A DNA stretch of 64,000 nt from Fragum whitleyi (Eukaryota; Mollusca; Bivalvia; Cardiida; Cardiidae): positions 58,829,642 through 58,893,641 of the forward strand of contig OX411544.1 of assembly GCA_948146395.1 (NCBI GenBank), in the 5' to 3' direction. Every line of letters starts with the position of its first letter. Position 1 is the first letter of the stretch. Positions 1-12,769 of the stretch are shown here, in pieces. The position numbers were made by a program, and so were the translations under genes. A model generated the notes under the pieces. That model did not search any database and was not told the DNA's origin. It worked only from the letters and a program-made list of their open reading frames with translations.

Positions 1-1028
1 CTTACATACGCTTCGCTTTGTTGTGGAGTGTACAATTTCTGATGGGCTTGCAGATGCCTTTTTTCCTGAGCATTGGACAGGTCACAGGACTTGGATGCTA
101 AAGACGTTGCTAGTATTTCGTGCGAACATGTCCTAGCCACCAATTATTGTGTTGTATCTGTCTAATTTGTCCAAATTTAAATATCTCGGTAATACTTACA
201 ATTTGCTGTAAACTTGGAAATGCTTTCGCGCGTTTAAATTTACAATCGTCTTTCGCGGGGTGGTTAGCTTCACTGACTTATAAACGCTGCGAACAAACAG
301 CCGGTTATTAATCACTTAAATTGCAATGAAAGTTAAATCTTAAAAAACCCACAAAATATATTTTCAAGTTCCTAAGCGATATAAATTGTTAGAATGGACA
401 AGATTTCTAAGTTTCCCTGAATTTCAAACTCAATTGATTATTTACTTGTGTGCTTAATAAGACAAAAATATATTTATTTTCGCAAATAATCTCATACGCA
501 GAGTCTTAGTGTGAAATTAACAATATATTATATCGCAAGCTGAAATCGAGATTTATTCACATATCATTTACGGCGATTGGCAAGTCAAAATGAATTTATA
601 AGTGCATAATACGAGATTAAATCCATTTCACCTAGATCTATTGAAATCAAACCTTTCTTATTATAAAATAAAACGCCACAAATAGAACCGTGTGCAGGAA
701 AACCTGAGCATTCCTTGACGCGAAAATTTCCCTGTTCTACACTACACTATTCTTTGTATGGACTTTTTACGATATATATTTTAGCAAATAAAGCTGTGAG
801 GGTGTTTGAGAGACTTTTGAAAAAAAAAGAAATGCTTTACAAATAGGGTACAATCATTTCAAAATACTGTGTTTCTTGCTCTTTGATTCGTTATAATTTC
901 CCTTTAAATCTATAAGTTTTGTCATAATTTCTCCTATTTTACCTATTTTACTTCTTTTTATTGAAATGTAATAAATAAACTGCTATTCATCAAACTGTAA
1001 GTTGTGAGGACCATTATTGGTACTTATC
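1..1028. other. No gene seen; AT-rich sequence
   Basis: AT-rich DNA without a coding pattern, splice-bounded exon or clear repeat structure. The longest open frame (about 63 codons near the left edge) has no recognisable motif and is not reported as a gene. Confidence 0.5.
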
Positions 1029-1160
1029 AAAAGGGGCACGGACAAAAGCCCACTAGGACAAAAGCCCCCTTGGGACGAAAGCCCCCATGGAGAAAAGCCC
1101 CATCGGACAAAAGCCACATGCCCTTAACTGAAAAGTGGACAAAAGCCACATGGACATAAA
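1029..1160. repeat. GGACAAAAGCC minisatellite
   Basis: Seven or so degenerate copies of a 14-18 bp unit with the core GGACAAAAGCC, spaced by short variable linkers such as CCTTG or CATG. The copies are all in the same orientation. The 1161-1630 stretch that follows is AT-rich and shows nothing further. Confidence 0.8.
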
Positions 1161-1630
1161 AAAAATTGTGTGTATGTGTGTGTGATTTTTCAGAAAAAAG
1201 TCTTAAAAAGGTACAGACTTTTTTAAGAATTTGTGAATATTAATTTGTTTATTCTTCAAGGAAATGAATATTCAAGTAATTTTAAATGGAATGAAATTAA
1301 ATATTTTCGGTGGGTGTAAAAATATTCTTATGTGTATAATTATCCGTGAAAAGATGACTTGTAAATAATCTCCATTTGGTTTTCTATTTCATAATTGACT
1401 TACAAAAAGTGATAATAAAAAGATCATAAATGGTATGAAAAGACAAAAATATACTGTTTTCAAAATAAATATTGTCAACACCTTCTAAATTGCAAAGTAC
1501 ATGTATAGTTATACTTGTGCTCTTGAAGGTGTGAAATAAGTCAATAAGAAATATTGATTTTATAAATGTTTCAATGATCTCAAAATTCTCAAATGTGTGA
1601 ATTTTTAAACAAATTTTTGCATATAAGACA

Positions 1631-3058
1631 AGCCGTTTAACGGGTCTCGAGCGGCGATTTAGGACGGCTCAGTAGCGGTTGTAAGGCAGGCAGTGGGTCG
1701 CTCGAGCCGAGGCGAAGTATTCACGGGAGTGAGACACTCGATGCAGGGCTCGAACCAATGAACCGATTCCTATTTTGCAGGTACCGTCGTGTAGCCCTAT
1801 TCAAGCGCTACAATCGTTGTGAGTTTGGTTGGGCTGCGGCGAATTGCGTTGGAGCTACAGCGAGTCGCGCTGGAATCGTGCCTCGACGCGATCGAGCCGT
1901 GAATTTAGCGGGAGAGCGATTACAGCTCGGCTCTTGAAGCGGAGTTTTGCTCCGAGAGTCGGGAATCTGCCACGCATCGCGGTGGATCGCTAAGCCGTTT
2001 AACGGCTCTCGAGCGGCGATTTAGGACGGCTCAGTAGCGGTTGTAAGGCAGGCAGTGGGTCGCTCGAGCCGAGGCGAAGTATTCACGAGAGTGAGACACT
2101 CGATGCAGGGCTCGAACCAATGAACCGATTCCTATTTTGTAGGTACCGTCGTGTAGCCCTATTCAAGCGCTACAATCGTGGCGAGTTTGGTTGGACTGCA
2201 GCGAATAGTATCGGAGCTACAACGATTCGCGCTGGAGTCGCGCCTCGACGCGATCGAGCTGTGATTTGAGCGGCGGAGCGAAAACAGCTCGGCTCTTGAA
2301 GCGTAGATTTGCTCCAAATACATAGAATCTGCCCCGAATCGTGGTAGGTACCGTCGTGAAGAGCTATTCAAGAGCTACAATCGTGGTGAGTTTGGTTGGG
2401 CTGCGGCGAATAGTATCGGAGCTACAGGGAGTCGCGCTGGAGTCGCGCCTCGACTCGATCGAGCCGTGAATTTTGCGGCGGAGCGATTACAGCTCGGCTC
2501 TTGAAGCGTTGATTTGCTCCCAAGACACAGAATCTGCCCCGCATCGCGGTCGATCGCCAGGCAGGTTTACGGCTCTCGAGCGGCGCTTTTGGACGGACCA
2601 GTAGCCGTCGCTAGCCGGGCAGTGGGCCGCTCGCGCAGAGGCGAAATGTTCATCGGTATGAGACACTCGATGCAGGGCTCGAACCAATGGACCGATTACT
2701 ATGTTGTAGGTACTTTCGTGTAGCCCTATTCAATCGCTACAATCGTGGCGAGTTTGGTTGGACTGCGGCGAATAGTATCGGAGCTACAGCGATTCGCGCT
2801 GGAGTCGCGCCTCGACGCGATCGAGCTGTGATTTGAGCGGCGGAGCGAAAACAGCTCGGCTCTTGAAGCGTAGATTTGCTCCAAAGACATAGAATCTGCC
2901 CCGAATCTTGGTAGGTACCGTCGTGAAGAGCTATTCAAGAGCTACAATCGTGGTGAGTTTGGTTGGGCTGCGGCGAATAGTATCGGAGCTACAGGGAGTC
3001 GCGCTGGAGTCGCGCCTCGACGCGATCGAGCCGTGAATTTAGCGGCGGAGCGATTACA
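1631..3058. repeat. GC-rich higher-order tandem array (A-B, A-B-B, A-B-B)
   Basis: Markedly more GC-rich than its surroundings. Two modules alternate. Module A (~156 bp) starts near AGCCGTTTAACGG at 1631 and 1993, with a diverged start at ~2559. Module B (~205 bp) starts at GTACCGTCGTG, at 1781, 2143, 2348, 2709 (as GTACTTTCGTG) and 2914. The B-to-B steps are 362, 205, 361 and 205 bp, so the compound period is 566 bp. The last B copy is cut off at the junction with the CTGCTAGG array. On the minus strand module A contains GGTTCGAGCCC, identical to a tRNA-type pol III B box. No open frame here is convincing; apparent 60-70 codon frames simply recur with the repeat. Confidence 0.85.
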
Positions 3059-3772
3059 GTCTGCTAGGCTGCTAGGCTGCCAACTTCACTCTGCTAGGCT
3101 GCTAGGCTGCTAGGCTGCCAGACTGCCAACTTCATATTTTCAGTAGTCTAGCAGCTTAGCATCCTCAAACGACCACTATCGTTTTTTTATCAAAAGATTA
3201 AAGTTCTAATATTTGTTAGGGCGAGATTGATATGTTGCGGGCAATTTTCGGGACATTTTGGTCGGAAAAGTTGAATAACGTGATATATCCGGAACAGTTC
3301 TACATTCACTAGAATTTCAGTGTTTACGATTTGAAGTGACTTCTAGTGTTTAATACTAGTGTTATATATCAATAATTTTGATAAAAAAAAAGTTTTAGTC
3401 TGCTAGGCTGCTAGGCTGCTAGGCTGCCAACTTCACTCTGCTAGGCTGCTAGGCTGCCAGACTGCCAACTTCACATTTCCAGCAGTCTAGCAGCGTAGCA
3501 TCCTCAAACGACCACTATCGTTTTTTTATCAAAAGATTAAAGTTCTTATATTTGTTAGGGCGAGATTGATATGTTGCGGGCAATTTTCGGGACATTTTGG
3601 TCGGAAAAGTTGAATAACGTGATATATCCGGAACAGTTCTACATTCACTAGAATTTCAGTGTTTTCGGTTTGACGTGACTTCTAGTGTTTAATACTAGTG
3701 TTATATATCAATAAATTTGATAAAAAAAATTTCAGTCTGCTAGGCTGCTAGGCTGCTAGGCTGCCAACTTCA
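3059..3772. repeat. Tandem 336-340 bp repeat with CTGCTAGG clusters
   Basis: Two full units start with GTCTGCTAGGCTG at 3059 and 3399, and a partial third starts at 3735 (periods 340 and 336 bp). Each unit opens with several CTGCTAGG octamers broken by TGCCAACTTCA. A short complementary stretch (TCTAGCAGC) follows, so each head can fold back on itself. The remainder is an AT-rich ~250 bp segment that is nearly identical between units. Confidence 0.85.
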
Positions 3773-4470
3773 CGGACCTCAACATGCATGTCCGAAGTTT
3801 TACTGGTTCTTGTACCTCCGTACTAACGAATCACACACAAAAAATATGATCAGAGACGTCATCCTTTTATACAATCATGATGTATCAACGAATATAGTTT
3901 CTTTCATTTTGAGACGACCCCTCTAAGTCCGAAGTCTGACATCCGATATCCGAAGTCCACCTAAGTGGATAATCTCTATTACGGGTTAGACCACGCTTGA
4001 AGGAAACCGGCCAATAAAAGAACAGTATTTCGAAAGTATGTAGCACAGATACAGTTGTACAATTTATAGTGAGGCGTCAAAGATCAATTTTACATTGAAA
4101 ATGATAGGCAATAACGGTTTCTCGATACTCACATAAACTTGCGGAACTATACAACCCCAAAAGATTATATTTACTTATATACGATGATAGCATGTCGTGC
4201 ACGTGAATCTCGACAAGTTTTGAGTGTCGAGTCATTTAAAATAGATGACAAGCATTTTATATGAGCGCTTTCTTCCAAAAGTCTTTCTACAGTCGGAGTT
4301 GCAAAAGATCTGCAATAAGTAGCGGATATAGATTGATAAGTTTTTCAGCATATTTTCACACAATAACAGTTATGTCACACCGCGTTTTAGTCTTTTTAAT
4401 TATTTAGAGTTTCGGGTAAAAAATTCAGACAATATAAGAAAAGCATGGTCTAAGTCAGATAGAAAATCTC
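3773..4470. other. No gene seen
   Basis: Ordinary AT-rich sequence. No motif, exon pattern or repeat was recognised. Confidence 0.45.
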
Positions 4471-4535
4471 GTGCCGCGGTATATGGGAAATAGACACTAG
4501 CTGAAGCTCGTGTCTATTTCCCTTATACCACGGCA
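4471..4535. repeat. Hairpin-forming palindrome
   Basis: Inverted arms of about 28 bp, the inner stem being GGGAAATAGACAC against GTGTCTATTTCCC, separated by a ~10 bp loop. The outer part GCCG/CGGC also pairs. It is probably the core of a small palindromic MITE; no target duplication was identified. Confidence 0.75.
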
Positions 4536-6809
4536 TTCGTTTTATATCCTATACGTATTTCATATACCTTGCTTCGTTGTCGCCACCACAAATATCGTGA
4601 AGAAGCAATCATACGAAAGAGAAATACTGATCCGCGATTTGGTGCAAAAGTCTTTTCACAATTTCATTAGGATTTTATCACATTAATATAAAACACAAAT
4701 AAAATTTTCAACAAGTAAATTTTAGGATTAAAAAGTAATGACTAATCTTTGCAGGGTTTTCAATCAGTCCTGCGTTCAAGATGATAATCGAGTGCAAACG
4801 GTTTGCAGATTAGCAAACATGCAAAGCGGATTATAATTTGCAAGCAGTTGGCACCGTTTTGTCATCCTGAACGCCGGGCTAGTGTCACGTCAGCACCCAC
4901 CTGGGAACTCAAAATCTAAAGTTAAAGAGAAAAAAGACCGTTGGTTAAAAAAAGGTGGATTTTCCAAAAGTATTTTTAGAGTATCTTTGTAATTAACCAT
5001 GTATTGTGTCGGCTAATACAGATCTATTCGAGTAGGACATCCCTTGGGTATGATCATTATCAACGTTTCATATTTGTTTTTGGTTTTGTGTAAATAGACT
5101 AGATTTAGCAGATCGTTCATCATTGAGAACATTAACTTTTCTAGGCAACAAAGTTTGTATCCTACGAAATAGTAAAATTTTGGCAAATTTAAGGATAGAC
5201 CTCGGTGATAATGAAGGCGCAGGCGTTAAAGCGTATCGCCTCACACATGAGTTACGTAATTTCTAAAGCGTCAACGGCCCCGCTGAGTAATGATGTTGAG
5301 TAAGACAAAACAACGAAGGTTTTTAACTAGAAATATTAAACTTTGATAACCAAACGCAAATTACCGAATATAATCTGGCCCAAAATATGACGCAAGCATT
5401 TTAACTTCAAGCGTATTTGCATTAGAACGACGAGAATTAATTTTAGGACATACCAATAAAATGAACTATCAAAGCACTGGAAGCACTAAAGCTGGATGTT
5501 TCTGGTGACATTGTGGTAAAAATAACGGGACGAAAAAGGAAACTATGCATTATGAAACTGAGAAAAAGCATTGCAAATTGTAAAGCTTCAAACGGATGAC
5601 AATTAAAGCCACAATATGAACCCCATCGATTTTTTTTTTGTTAACATTGCCTCATATTCAAAATTGAGCTGAAGTGTTAGAGATATTGCAACGTCTTCTC
5701 CTTGGTATGAGGGAAAAAGTGGGTGCCACGATTGTCGTCGCTTTTGGATATGTATGATAGTAGCTGTACATTTAGTGTGTTGATCACTTTTAGATTAGAG
5801 ACCAAGTAGCATATTCAATGCAGCACTAGTTAATTGTGTTCGAATGAAGAAAACATGGTCTTTTTGTAATGAACATAAAATGCATGAAATGTCTGAACTA
5901 GAAATATAGTCTATTTTTTTAGTTTTTTTACCAATTATAAGCCTCATTGGACATGTATTCTCGTGTATATAATGCGTTAAGTTACCACAGTTCATTTTTG
6001 TTCAGAACTGCTTTGATGAAAATCTGATGTTGCAATATTTTTTTCTTTGTGTGTAGATATATGATATATGTAAAATGTTTCGATCCAAGTTCGCAAAGTT
6101 TAAATGTTAATGCAAGCTTTAAAGGAAATACACTATTTTTTTGTAAAGCCTAATTTAAAGGTTCATTATACGAATGGAATAATGCATAAATGCCTCAGTT
6201 TTTTAAGAAATATGTGTGACCCGTCACACAAAAAAGGGACCACAGAAAGAGAAATTGAAAAAAAAAAACATTGGTCCAAGTACAGGTTAACCAGAGGGGC
6301 GCATTTTCAAAAATCTTTTTTTTTTGCAATACCCAGATCGTTCCTTTTTGAATGGCCAGTCACATGATAATCGGGGGCATTCAAACCTCCTTTTTTCATA
6401 TGAACTGTTTATTTTTTATTTAATCTTTAAACGTAATCTATAAACATATTCTAAGTCTTAAAGTAACTAAGACTGTGCTAATTATTAATGCTGACGAAGT
6501 AACTAAAAGATATTTTCATCTTCTCTAGCGAACACACATCTAATAATAAATTTATAGATGGTGAAAGAACTAAGGGTATAAAGCACCAAGGAAATGCGTC
6601 GTCTGGTAATAAGTTAATCCATTTAGTGAGCCTCTTTGATATATCTTTGTTGCAATTAAAAAAACTCCAAAGCTTAAATCAAGCTATAGTAACAAAATAT
6701 TGAAATCAAACCGACGAAATTTTGAACCTCAAATTATGCGATATTGTTGAAAGCTCCTAACTAAATGGAACACATGCCCGTGCCTAAAATTGAATATATA
6801 CTTTTCCAC
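4536..6809. other. No gene seen
   Basis: AT-rich sequence with scattered short open frames (60-90 codons) and no protein-family signature. Nothing here is supported as a gene or RNA. Confidence 0.45.
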
Positions 6810-7022
6810 TCATGACCAAATTAAAATATTGCCATACCATATTTGAATATATACTCTGTTACTCATGCCCAAATTGAAATATTCCCATACCAAAATTGAT
6901 TGTGTATACTCTTTAACTCATGCCGAAATTGAAATATTCCCATATAAAAATTGAATATGTCCTCTGTTACTCATGCTCAAATTAAAATATTCCCATTCCA
7001 AGATTGAATACATTCTCATACA
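6810..7022. repeat. 54-bp tandem repeat, about four copies
   Basis: The motif TCATGCCCAAATTGAAATAT recurs at 6810, 6863, 6918 and 6971 (53-55 bp period). Each copy is followed by CCCATACCAAAATTGA-like and ATATACTCTGTTAC-like blocks. Copies differ by several substitutions, so the array is not young. Confidence 0.8.
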
Positions 7023-7790
7023 TGTAACAAAATTGAATACATACTTTCTCCATACCGAATCCGAATTGAATATATACTTTATTCCGTGAAATGTAGTCGT
7101 TTGAGCAAAAGTCGCAAGCGATCTTTTAATATATTTTAAATGCGTCCACTCAACCATTTTGCAATACATCCAATATCAAATTTCCGAGAAGTACTAACTA
7201 GTTTAAAAGGAGCCGGGTACTTTTGTTATATAAAGAGGTGTTTTCCAATACCCAATTGTGTCAAACGAAGCTTTCTTGTCGGAACGGCTTGCGAAGAGCG
7301 ACACATAGTGGTCCCGCTCACAGATTGATTAGTGACCGTCAGTGCTTTGCCCGTCCGTCAAGTCGTCCGTCCACCAGTCCGTCCACGGTTAAGTCCGAAC
7401 AATAACTCCTACATATGTGGATTTGGGGGAGGGGGGGTCGGCTTTCAAAATTACTTGTCACAATTTTCCTCCATCGAAAGTAAATTATTTTCAAAAGTTT
7501 TCAGTAAGCATCAGGATCAATGTCACGGGTCAATTTCACGAGTTCACAAACGGGCATGCTGAAAGCGTAGCTGCAGCATCTAAGGATGACCTTAGAAATA
7601 GTATGACACACCTGTTCACAATTATACGCAGATGTGCTATTCGAATGAAATCTTCAGTTATATCCAAAGACAAAACTTATGATCAAATGTTAGAGTTTGG
7701 TCTAAATTTTCAAAAAAATAATAAATAAATAAATAGAAAATAAAAAAAATGAAACAATCACCCGCCTAAAGTAGATGGATGTGGTTCTTG
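7023..7790. other. No gene seen; short GTCCGTC run
   Basis: Repeats of GTCCGTC-type heptamers lie at about 7350-7395, a composition also seen near the end of the 18.25-19.96 kb element. Overlapping open frames of 60-103 codons are low-complexity or motif-free and are not called. Confidence 0.4.
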
Positions 7791-7980
7791 TGGTGTCCGT
7801 GGTCTAGAGGTAGAGCGCCGGCCTCTTGACCCAGGGACCCTGAGTCTGATTCCCGAGAGCGGCTCTCGATCATGGTTCTTTCTTTGGTCCACACATTCGG
7901 CGCTGGTGAATTTTCCAGGAAGCAGAATCGAGAGGGTTTATCTTAGTTGAAAGAACTTGTTTCTAAATCGATGTAAAAAA
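7791..7980 (+). mobile_element. tRNA-headed SINE-like copy
   Basis: A tRNA-like head is visible: an A-box-like TGGTCTAGAGG at about 7799, an anticodon-arm-like region, and a degenerate B box (TCTGATTCCCG) near 7844. A non-tRNA body follows. The cloverleaf does not close properly at the acceptor end, so this is a SINE rather than a functional tRNA gene. The 3' boundary is approximate. Confidence 0.55.
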
Positions 7981-9738
7981 ATAGGTTTGAAGCATTTGCT
8001 GTGCTACATGATATAGTTTATATATGATTGAGCTTATGCAGTGTAGCCACTATATGCATTGTAATAGGTGGATTTAACCAATATAATATTGAGTTAATGT
8101 GGTAAAGCCTTGATGTGATACAGTTAACAATCACCAAAAATGATTGGATCAACTACTACAACAATAACAACAACAACATCAAAAAAGAAAAAAATCGCGA
8201 TATCACTGACATAATTCAAATTGTTAACGTCTGGTAGGTTTTTGAAGAAATAGAAAACTTTTTATAGAACGTGTATGCATATTTTGTGAATAGGATTTAA
8301 TAGATATCGTTAATTTTATTCATCCTGAACAAAATTGGCGACATTGGGTTGCCCCCTATTAAATTCACTAAAAACTTCATGATGTTGTTAAAGCTGCTAT
8401 TTCACAGATTGGGAAATGTTTTTTTCCTAAAATAAATCGGAAGTAACGACCTCATCATGATGAAGCCTTTAAAATAGTAAGATTCAACTTAGTTACGCAT
8501 GGAAAGAAAGACTGATATTCCTTAATTTAGCGAAATTTATTCTAAAAAATAAAGCAACTACTAACGCTTAAAATATCTTTCTTCAATTTCGAGCGAACTA
8601 TTTAGGCACGTGCATTCTGCGTAATCAACCAAGGATGAAGGATAAAGTATTTGACAGCTGGATACTTCATATCAATACAAGCAAAAGTGGAAGATTATTC
8701 TGGGAAAATAACGATTTTGTATTTTATAGACTAGAAACAAATAGACTGGATCCCTTTCTGAACTTGCCGCTTCGAAAAATTAAGTTACAAATTCGTTGAA
8801 ATATATTGTTTTAGTGCCAACGCCTTTGGGCCATTCTTAATAATCTTAAAATGCACACATTTCCAAATCTAAGAACAATTTTTGTATTCTTTCTATGAAA
8901 AACTGTGAAAGAGAAGTTTTAACTGAATGTGAAATGACTTTTCCAATTCTTAGACAAGGGTCAAGATCAATACAGAAGATCAAATGTTTTAATTAAACTC
9001 AACCCATCATACCGCTTTCATTTTAACATTTTATCTAAATAAATAGATAAATAAATAAAATAAATAAAACATGAATAATGACACTTAACATGGTCAAAGT
9101 TTTACTGGTTCGACAGAAGTTGTCCTGGTCGTTATATTAGACTAAATCAATGTTTGCTTTTGTCAGAAATAAATTGAGGTTGGCAGTGTTGGCTTTCTAA
9201 ACATTTTTATCCTGTCTTGATTCAAAAGACAGAAACAACATCGTTTTAGATATTCAGTGAAAAATTGGAGCGCACTTTGAATCTATCGAAATAATTAACA
9301 AAGCCAAACAAGATCAAAAGCAACAACAACAAAATCGACAAACATACAAATGGAACGACACTTAGAGCATCATTTAAAAAGAAACTAAGAAGAAGGGAAA
9401 AAATGGCAAATCAAAGAACTGCAAGAACTATTAGGTAGCAAGACATATATATTTCAGTAATCTCCTTTGTCAAAATTCATCAAGATACTAAAATGAGGTT
9501 GAAAACTAATCCAGTATAATTCGAAATCATTTCATTCCAGTACCCGTACAGTCTTTTTCTCTTTAGTCTTTTAGAGGAAAATAAAGTATCGTACATATAT
9601 ATAATCTTTCAGACACAGTTTCCTTGCAATTGAGAGCAAGTATTGTTCCATTGAGTGAACACGAAGTATTTTAATAAGGAACTTTATCGCATGCTTCAAT
9701 ACAACCTTCTATGATATTTATTCTGCGTAATCAATGAA
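7981..9738. other. No gene seen
   Basis: AT-rich sequence. At about 8186-8215 there is a short stretch (TCACTGACATAATTCAA) that recurs at 12966-12982, evidence of an old dispersed repeat. Nothing coding was recognised. Confidence 0.45.
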
Positions 9739-10078
9739 CTGGCAGGGCGGGGCTTAACCGTGACGTAATTTGGCGAGTTTACTTTTCAAAAGTTTGGGTT
9801 CTTTCGAATTTCAGTCGGTAGTCATTGCAAATAACGGTACCCTAAAACCTTAAGGATTCACGTGCTTTGGGAAAGTGAATACATTTCGTCGTTTGGTTAC
9901 AAGATCTCGTAACTTCAGCTTGATTAAGCTGAAGTTACGAGGATCTGGTTACCAATCTACGATTTTAGGTCTCGAGTTATTTATGTCTACTCTCTCTAGA
10001 AGTAGGTTATTTTAGATAAAAGCTGATTTCCCTTAACCTTAAGTGCAACGACCCAATACTTAGGCTCCGCCCTGCCAG
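9739..10078. mobile_element. MITE with CTGGCAGGGCGG inverted termini
   Basis: The ends are inverted copies of CTGGCAGGGCGG followed by GGCTTAA or AGCCTAA, about 340 bp apart. The centre (about 9905-9950) is a perfect-looking hairpin, TCGTAACTTCAGCTT against AAGCTGAAGTTACGA. There is no coding capacity. No target-site duplication was established, so the superfamily is open. Confidence 0.7.
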
Positions 10079-10371
10079 GGCATTAATAACGGATAATATC
10101 ACAGTAATTATCCCGATAACCGAAACATTTAATCATTCGAACAAATTTTAATTGAAAATGAGAAAAAGGGATAGAACCGCGCACGTTACCGTGTCATTAA
10201 AGCACCATCTTTCCTGCTTTTCCTTTCCTTTTTTTTTTAAATTTCAATTTTCCAATTGAACTTACTTCATGACCCCACAAGTTGTCCGGTCAATGTTCAT
10301 AACAAGTGGGTCAAATTATCAAGCCCCATGTTCAATATTTTCAAAATGAATTCTCTCACGTTCACCAGTGC
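10079..10371. other. No gene seen
   Basis: AT-rich spacer between two TIR elements, including a T-rich stretch at about 10210-10250. No gene, RNA or repeat was recognised. Confidence 0.4.
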
Positions 10372-11270
10372 TATAGTCCGTTTGACTTCTATATGGACCA
10401 ACCTTTTCATCAATTACATTAAATTGCGTGTGAATGAAAAGTTTGTATGTAGAAAAATCTTAATTTAAGCTTAATACCATTCCAAAAAATTATTTTGAAA
10501 ATGAAATGATTTTAAAATAATGATTTTGCCTATCTGATTAATGTTAATATTTTCGCATTTTTCGCTCTTAAATACGAGGGGTGGTGAAGGCTGTTTAGTA
10601 GTAAGAAAATAGTAAAAACACGTGGCTTTATACTAAACATTTGACAGAAGAAATGCCTGTTATTCCTTATTTGGACATGCTAATTAGCATATCGACGGTC
10701 ATTTCATCTTGAACTTGAATATCACGTGATTTGTACCATTATTACTCGCCTACTTATCTTATTTTCCTCGTGAAAATCCCTAGGTCTTAGTAAAAAGTAT
10801 GCTTTTTGATTGGTCTAATAAAGGGAGTGTGGGGTACATCTCATGATAGATAAAATCAATTTCCAATTATCAGGTCAAACTGTCTTTAAACAAATAGAAT
10901 ATACACCCAGAATTGATATCCGAGGGAAGTGAAATCTTCGATAAAAGTAATCTTATAAAAATACTCGATTTTATACCAAAACGAATCACTTTAAATCATA
11001 CACTTTTGACTCGGTCCCTATGCAAATCAGAACTATTTTTGGATAGACAATTTGCTGTTCCGTTTAATACAGTCACAAGAAGGTATGAACGACTGAGAGT
11101 TAACATGTAGACAGACGGACAAAATCAGTATTTTACGATAAAAAATTCTGAAAAACTAAATTCTACATGGTATTAGATAGAAAATATGATATGCCAAGAA
11201 AAAAATACGATTAATTAATTCGATTCGGAGATTTTCGGCGAAATGTTGGTCCATATAGAAACGGACTATA
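10372..11270. mobile_element. 899-bp TIR element (TATAGTCCGTTT ends)
   Basis: The left end reads TATAGTCCGTTT then CTATATGGACCAAC after a 4-5 bp insertion; the right end is its inverse complement without the insertion. The inverted ends of about 27 bp and the TA at each terminus would suit a Tc1/mariner-type element. No transposase was found inside; the 60-70 codon frames are motif-free, so it is called non-autonomous. Confidence 0.6.
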
Positions 11271-12769
11271 CATCTGTATAGCCTAACATCCATACTGAAC
11301 AAGTCTCATGATAATGAAGCTATATGTATATAGGTAGAATTTGCTATAAGATTGTATTTAGACGTAAATGTAATCACAAGTAACCGTGAATTATCTTTCC
11401 GAATTTATTTAAATAACCAAGAGTATGAAAAAATGTCATTAGGGCTCTTTCTCGTCTTTTCCAATTGAATTAAACACATTTTAATGTGCCTCAATGGCAT
11501 GAAAACATTTAGACTAAATTTCATCAAGATTGTGATATACTAATTGCCCGTATGATATTAACTCTCGATAATCGGACAGCAACCGACGGACTTAAAATGA
11601 TCTCGAGTCTCATCGAGATGAGTGAGTTGAGGTTTCAGACATTGCTTTGTGACATTGTCGAAAATTAGAAGAACTCTGTTTTATTGCAACGCCGTGGTGT
11701 TTGAAATTGAGGAGACATTCGCTCCCAAACCATGAAAAATCGTGGTAAAAACTCATTCTAAAGGAGTCAAAACAACAGAAAGGACAAACTGTCAATTTGA
11801 CACATGTCAGTGTAAATTTACCTTTTCTTGTAATAATATAAAGGGAACAAGTAAAACGTAGAATTCTTAATAATATACAATATATATCTTTGAACATTTG
11901 AGTAAAGAAACCAAGGTTTGACCCTTAGAATCTTCTCTCTAGGGGGTCAAAATGACCCAATTGTGGCAATTTCTAAAAAATTAAAAAAAGATATTTTCAG
12001 ATTTTTTAGGATCAAAACCCTGCTTTAAGGGTCAAACACAAGCCTGAGCAAAAGCGTAAATCGATTACGTTGTTAAGCTTGACAATGTCAGTTCTTACTC
12101 AACATGATCTTTAAATCTTGCCCTAAATTGTAAATATTAATCTAAGCCAGAACTGCTGGCCACATGAAATTAAACAAATCCCTTACGGAGGAAGGCGAAA
12201 AACCAGCGCAAAATATTTGTTGACTCAAATGACAAAAGACATTTCAAAGGCAATGCAATGGCAGAGAAAGTAAGGTTATAACATTATCAGACAAGGAAAT
12301 ATTGCTTCCAACAAGAGTTTCAAATAAAATATCCCGATTTTTTTAAAACGTACGCTATGGAAGAAATAAACTTTCGCCATTTTAGCTTCTGTGACATATT
12401 AACTACCAAGTGTTATTCCAATGACCAAGCTTGTAACCGTTGGAAAGAAAAACACTACCCACGAGTCTATATTACACAATTTTCAAGAAGTATTACAATC
12501 TTATAACCAGATTTTTTCTAGCTCAGCAGAAAATAATTTTCATTTCATTTCAATATGATTTCAAAACAAAATAACAATAAAATTAGATTACCAAAATGCG
12601 AGAACCTTTAATATTAAAGAATAACGAAAGAGATAAACTTTATTAAAGGGAGGTAATATATTTTGGTTACTTTTGCTTGTTTTCAGAAGTGGCTAATATC
12701 CTTAAAGGGTACAATTTCTCCAACGTTTAGAGGCTTATCTTTTCACCTTGAGCACGACAGGCATGTCAG
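11271..12769. other. No gene seen
   Basis: AT-rich sequence. Near 11915-12030 a TTTGACCCTT...AAGGGTCAAA pair of short inverted arms spans about 115 bp. No coding or RNA gene is supported. Confidence 0.4.

Noticed and set aside
2159..2938. Recurring ~70-codon frames in the GC-rich array
   Set aside because: Identical frames appear because the DNA repeats; no start or domain evidence.
7417..7728. 103-codon plus-strand frame
   Set aside because: No recognisable motif; overlaps two other frames over the same bases and ends in an A-rich run.
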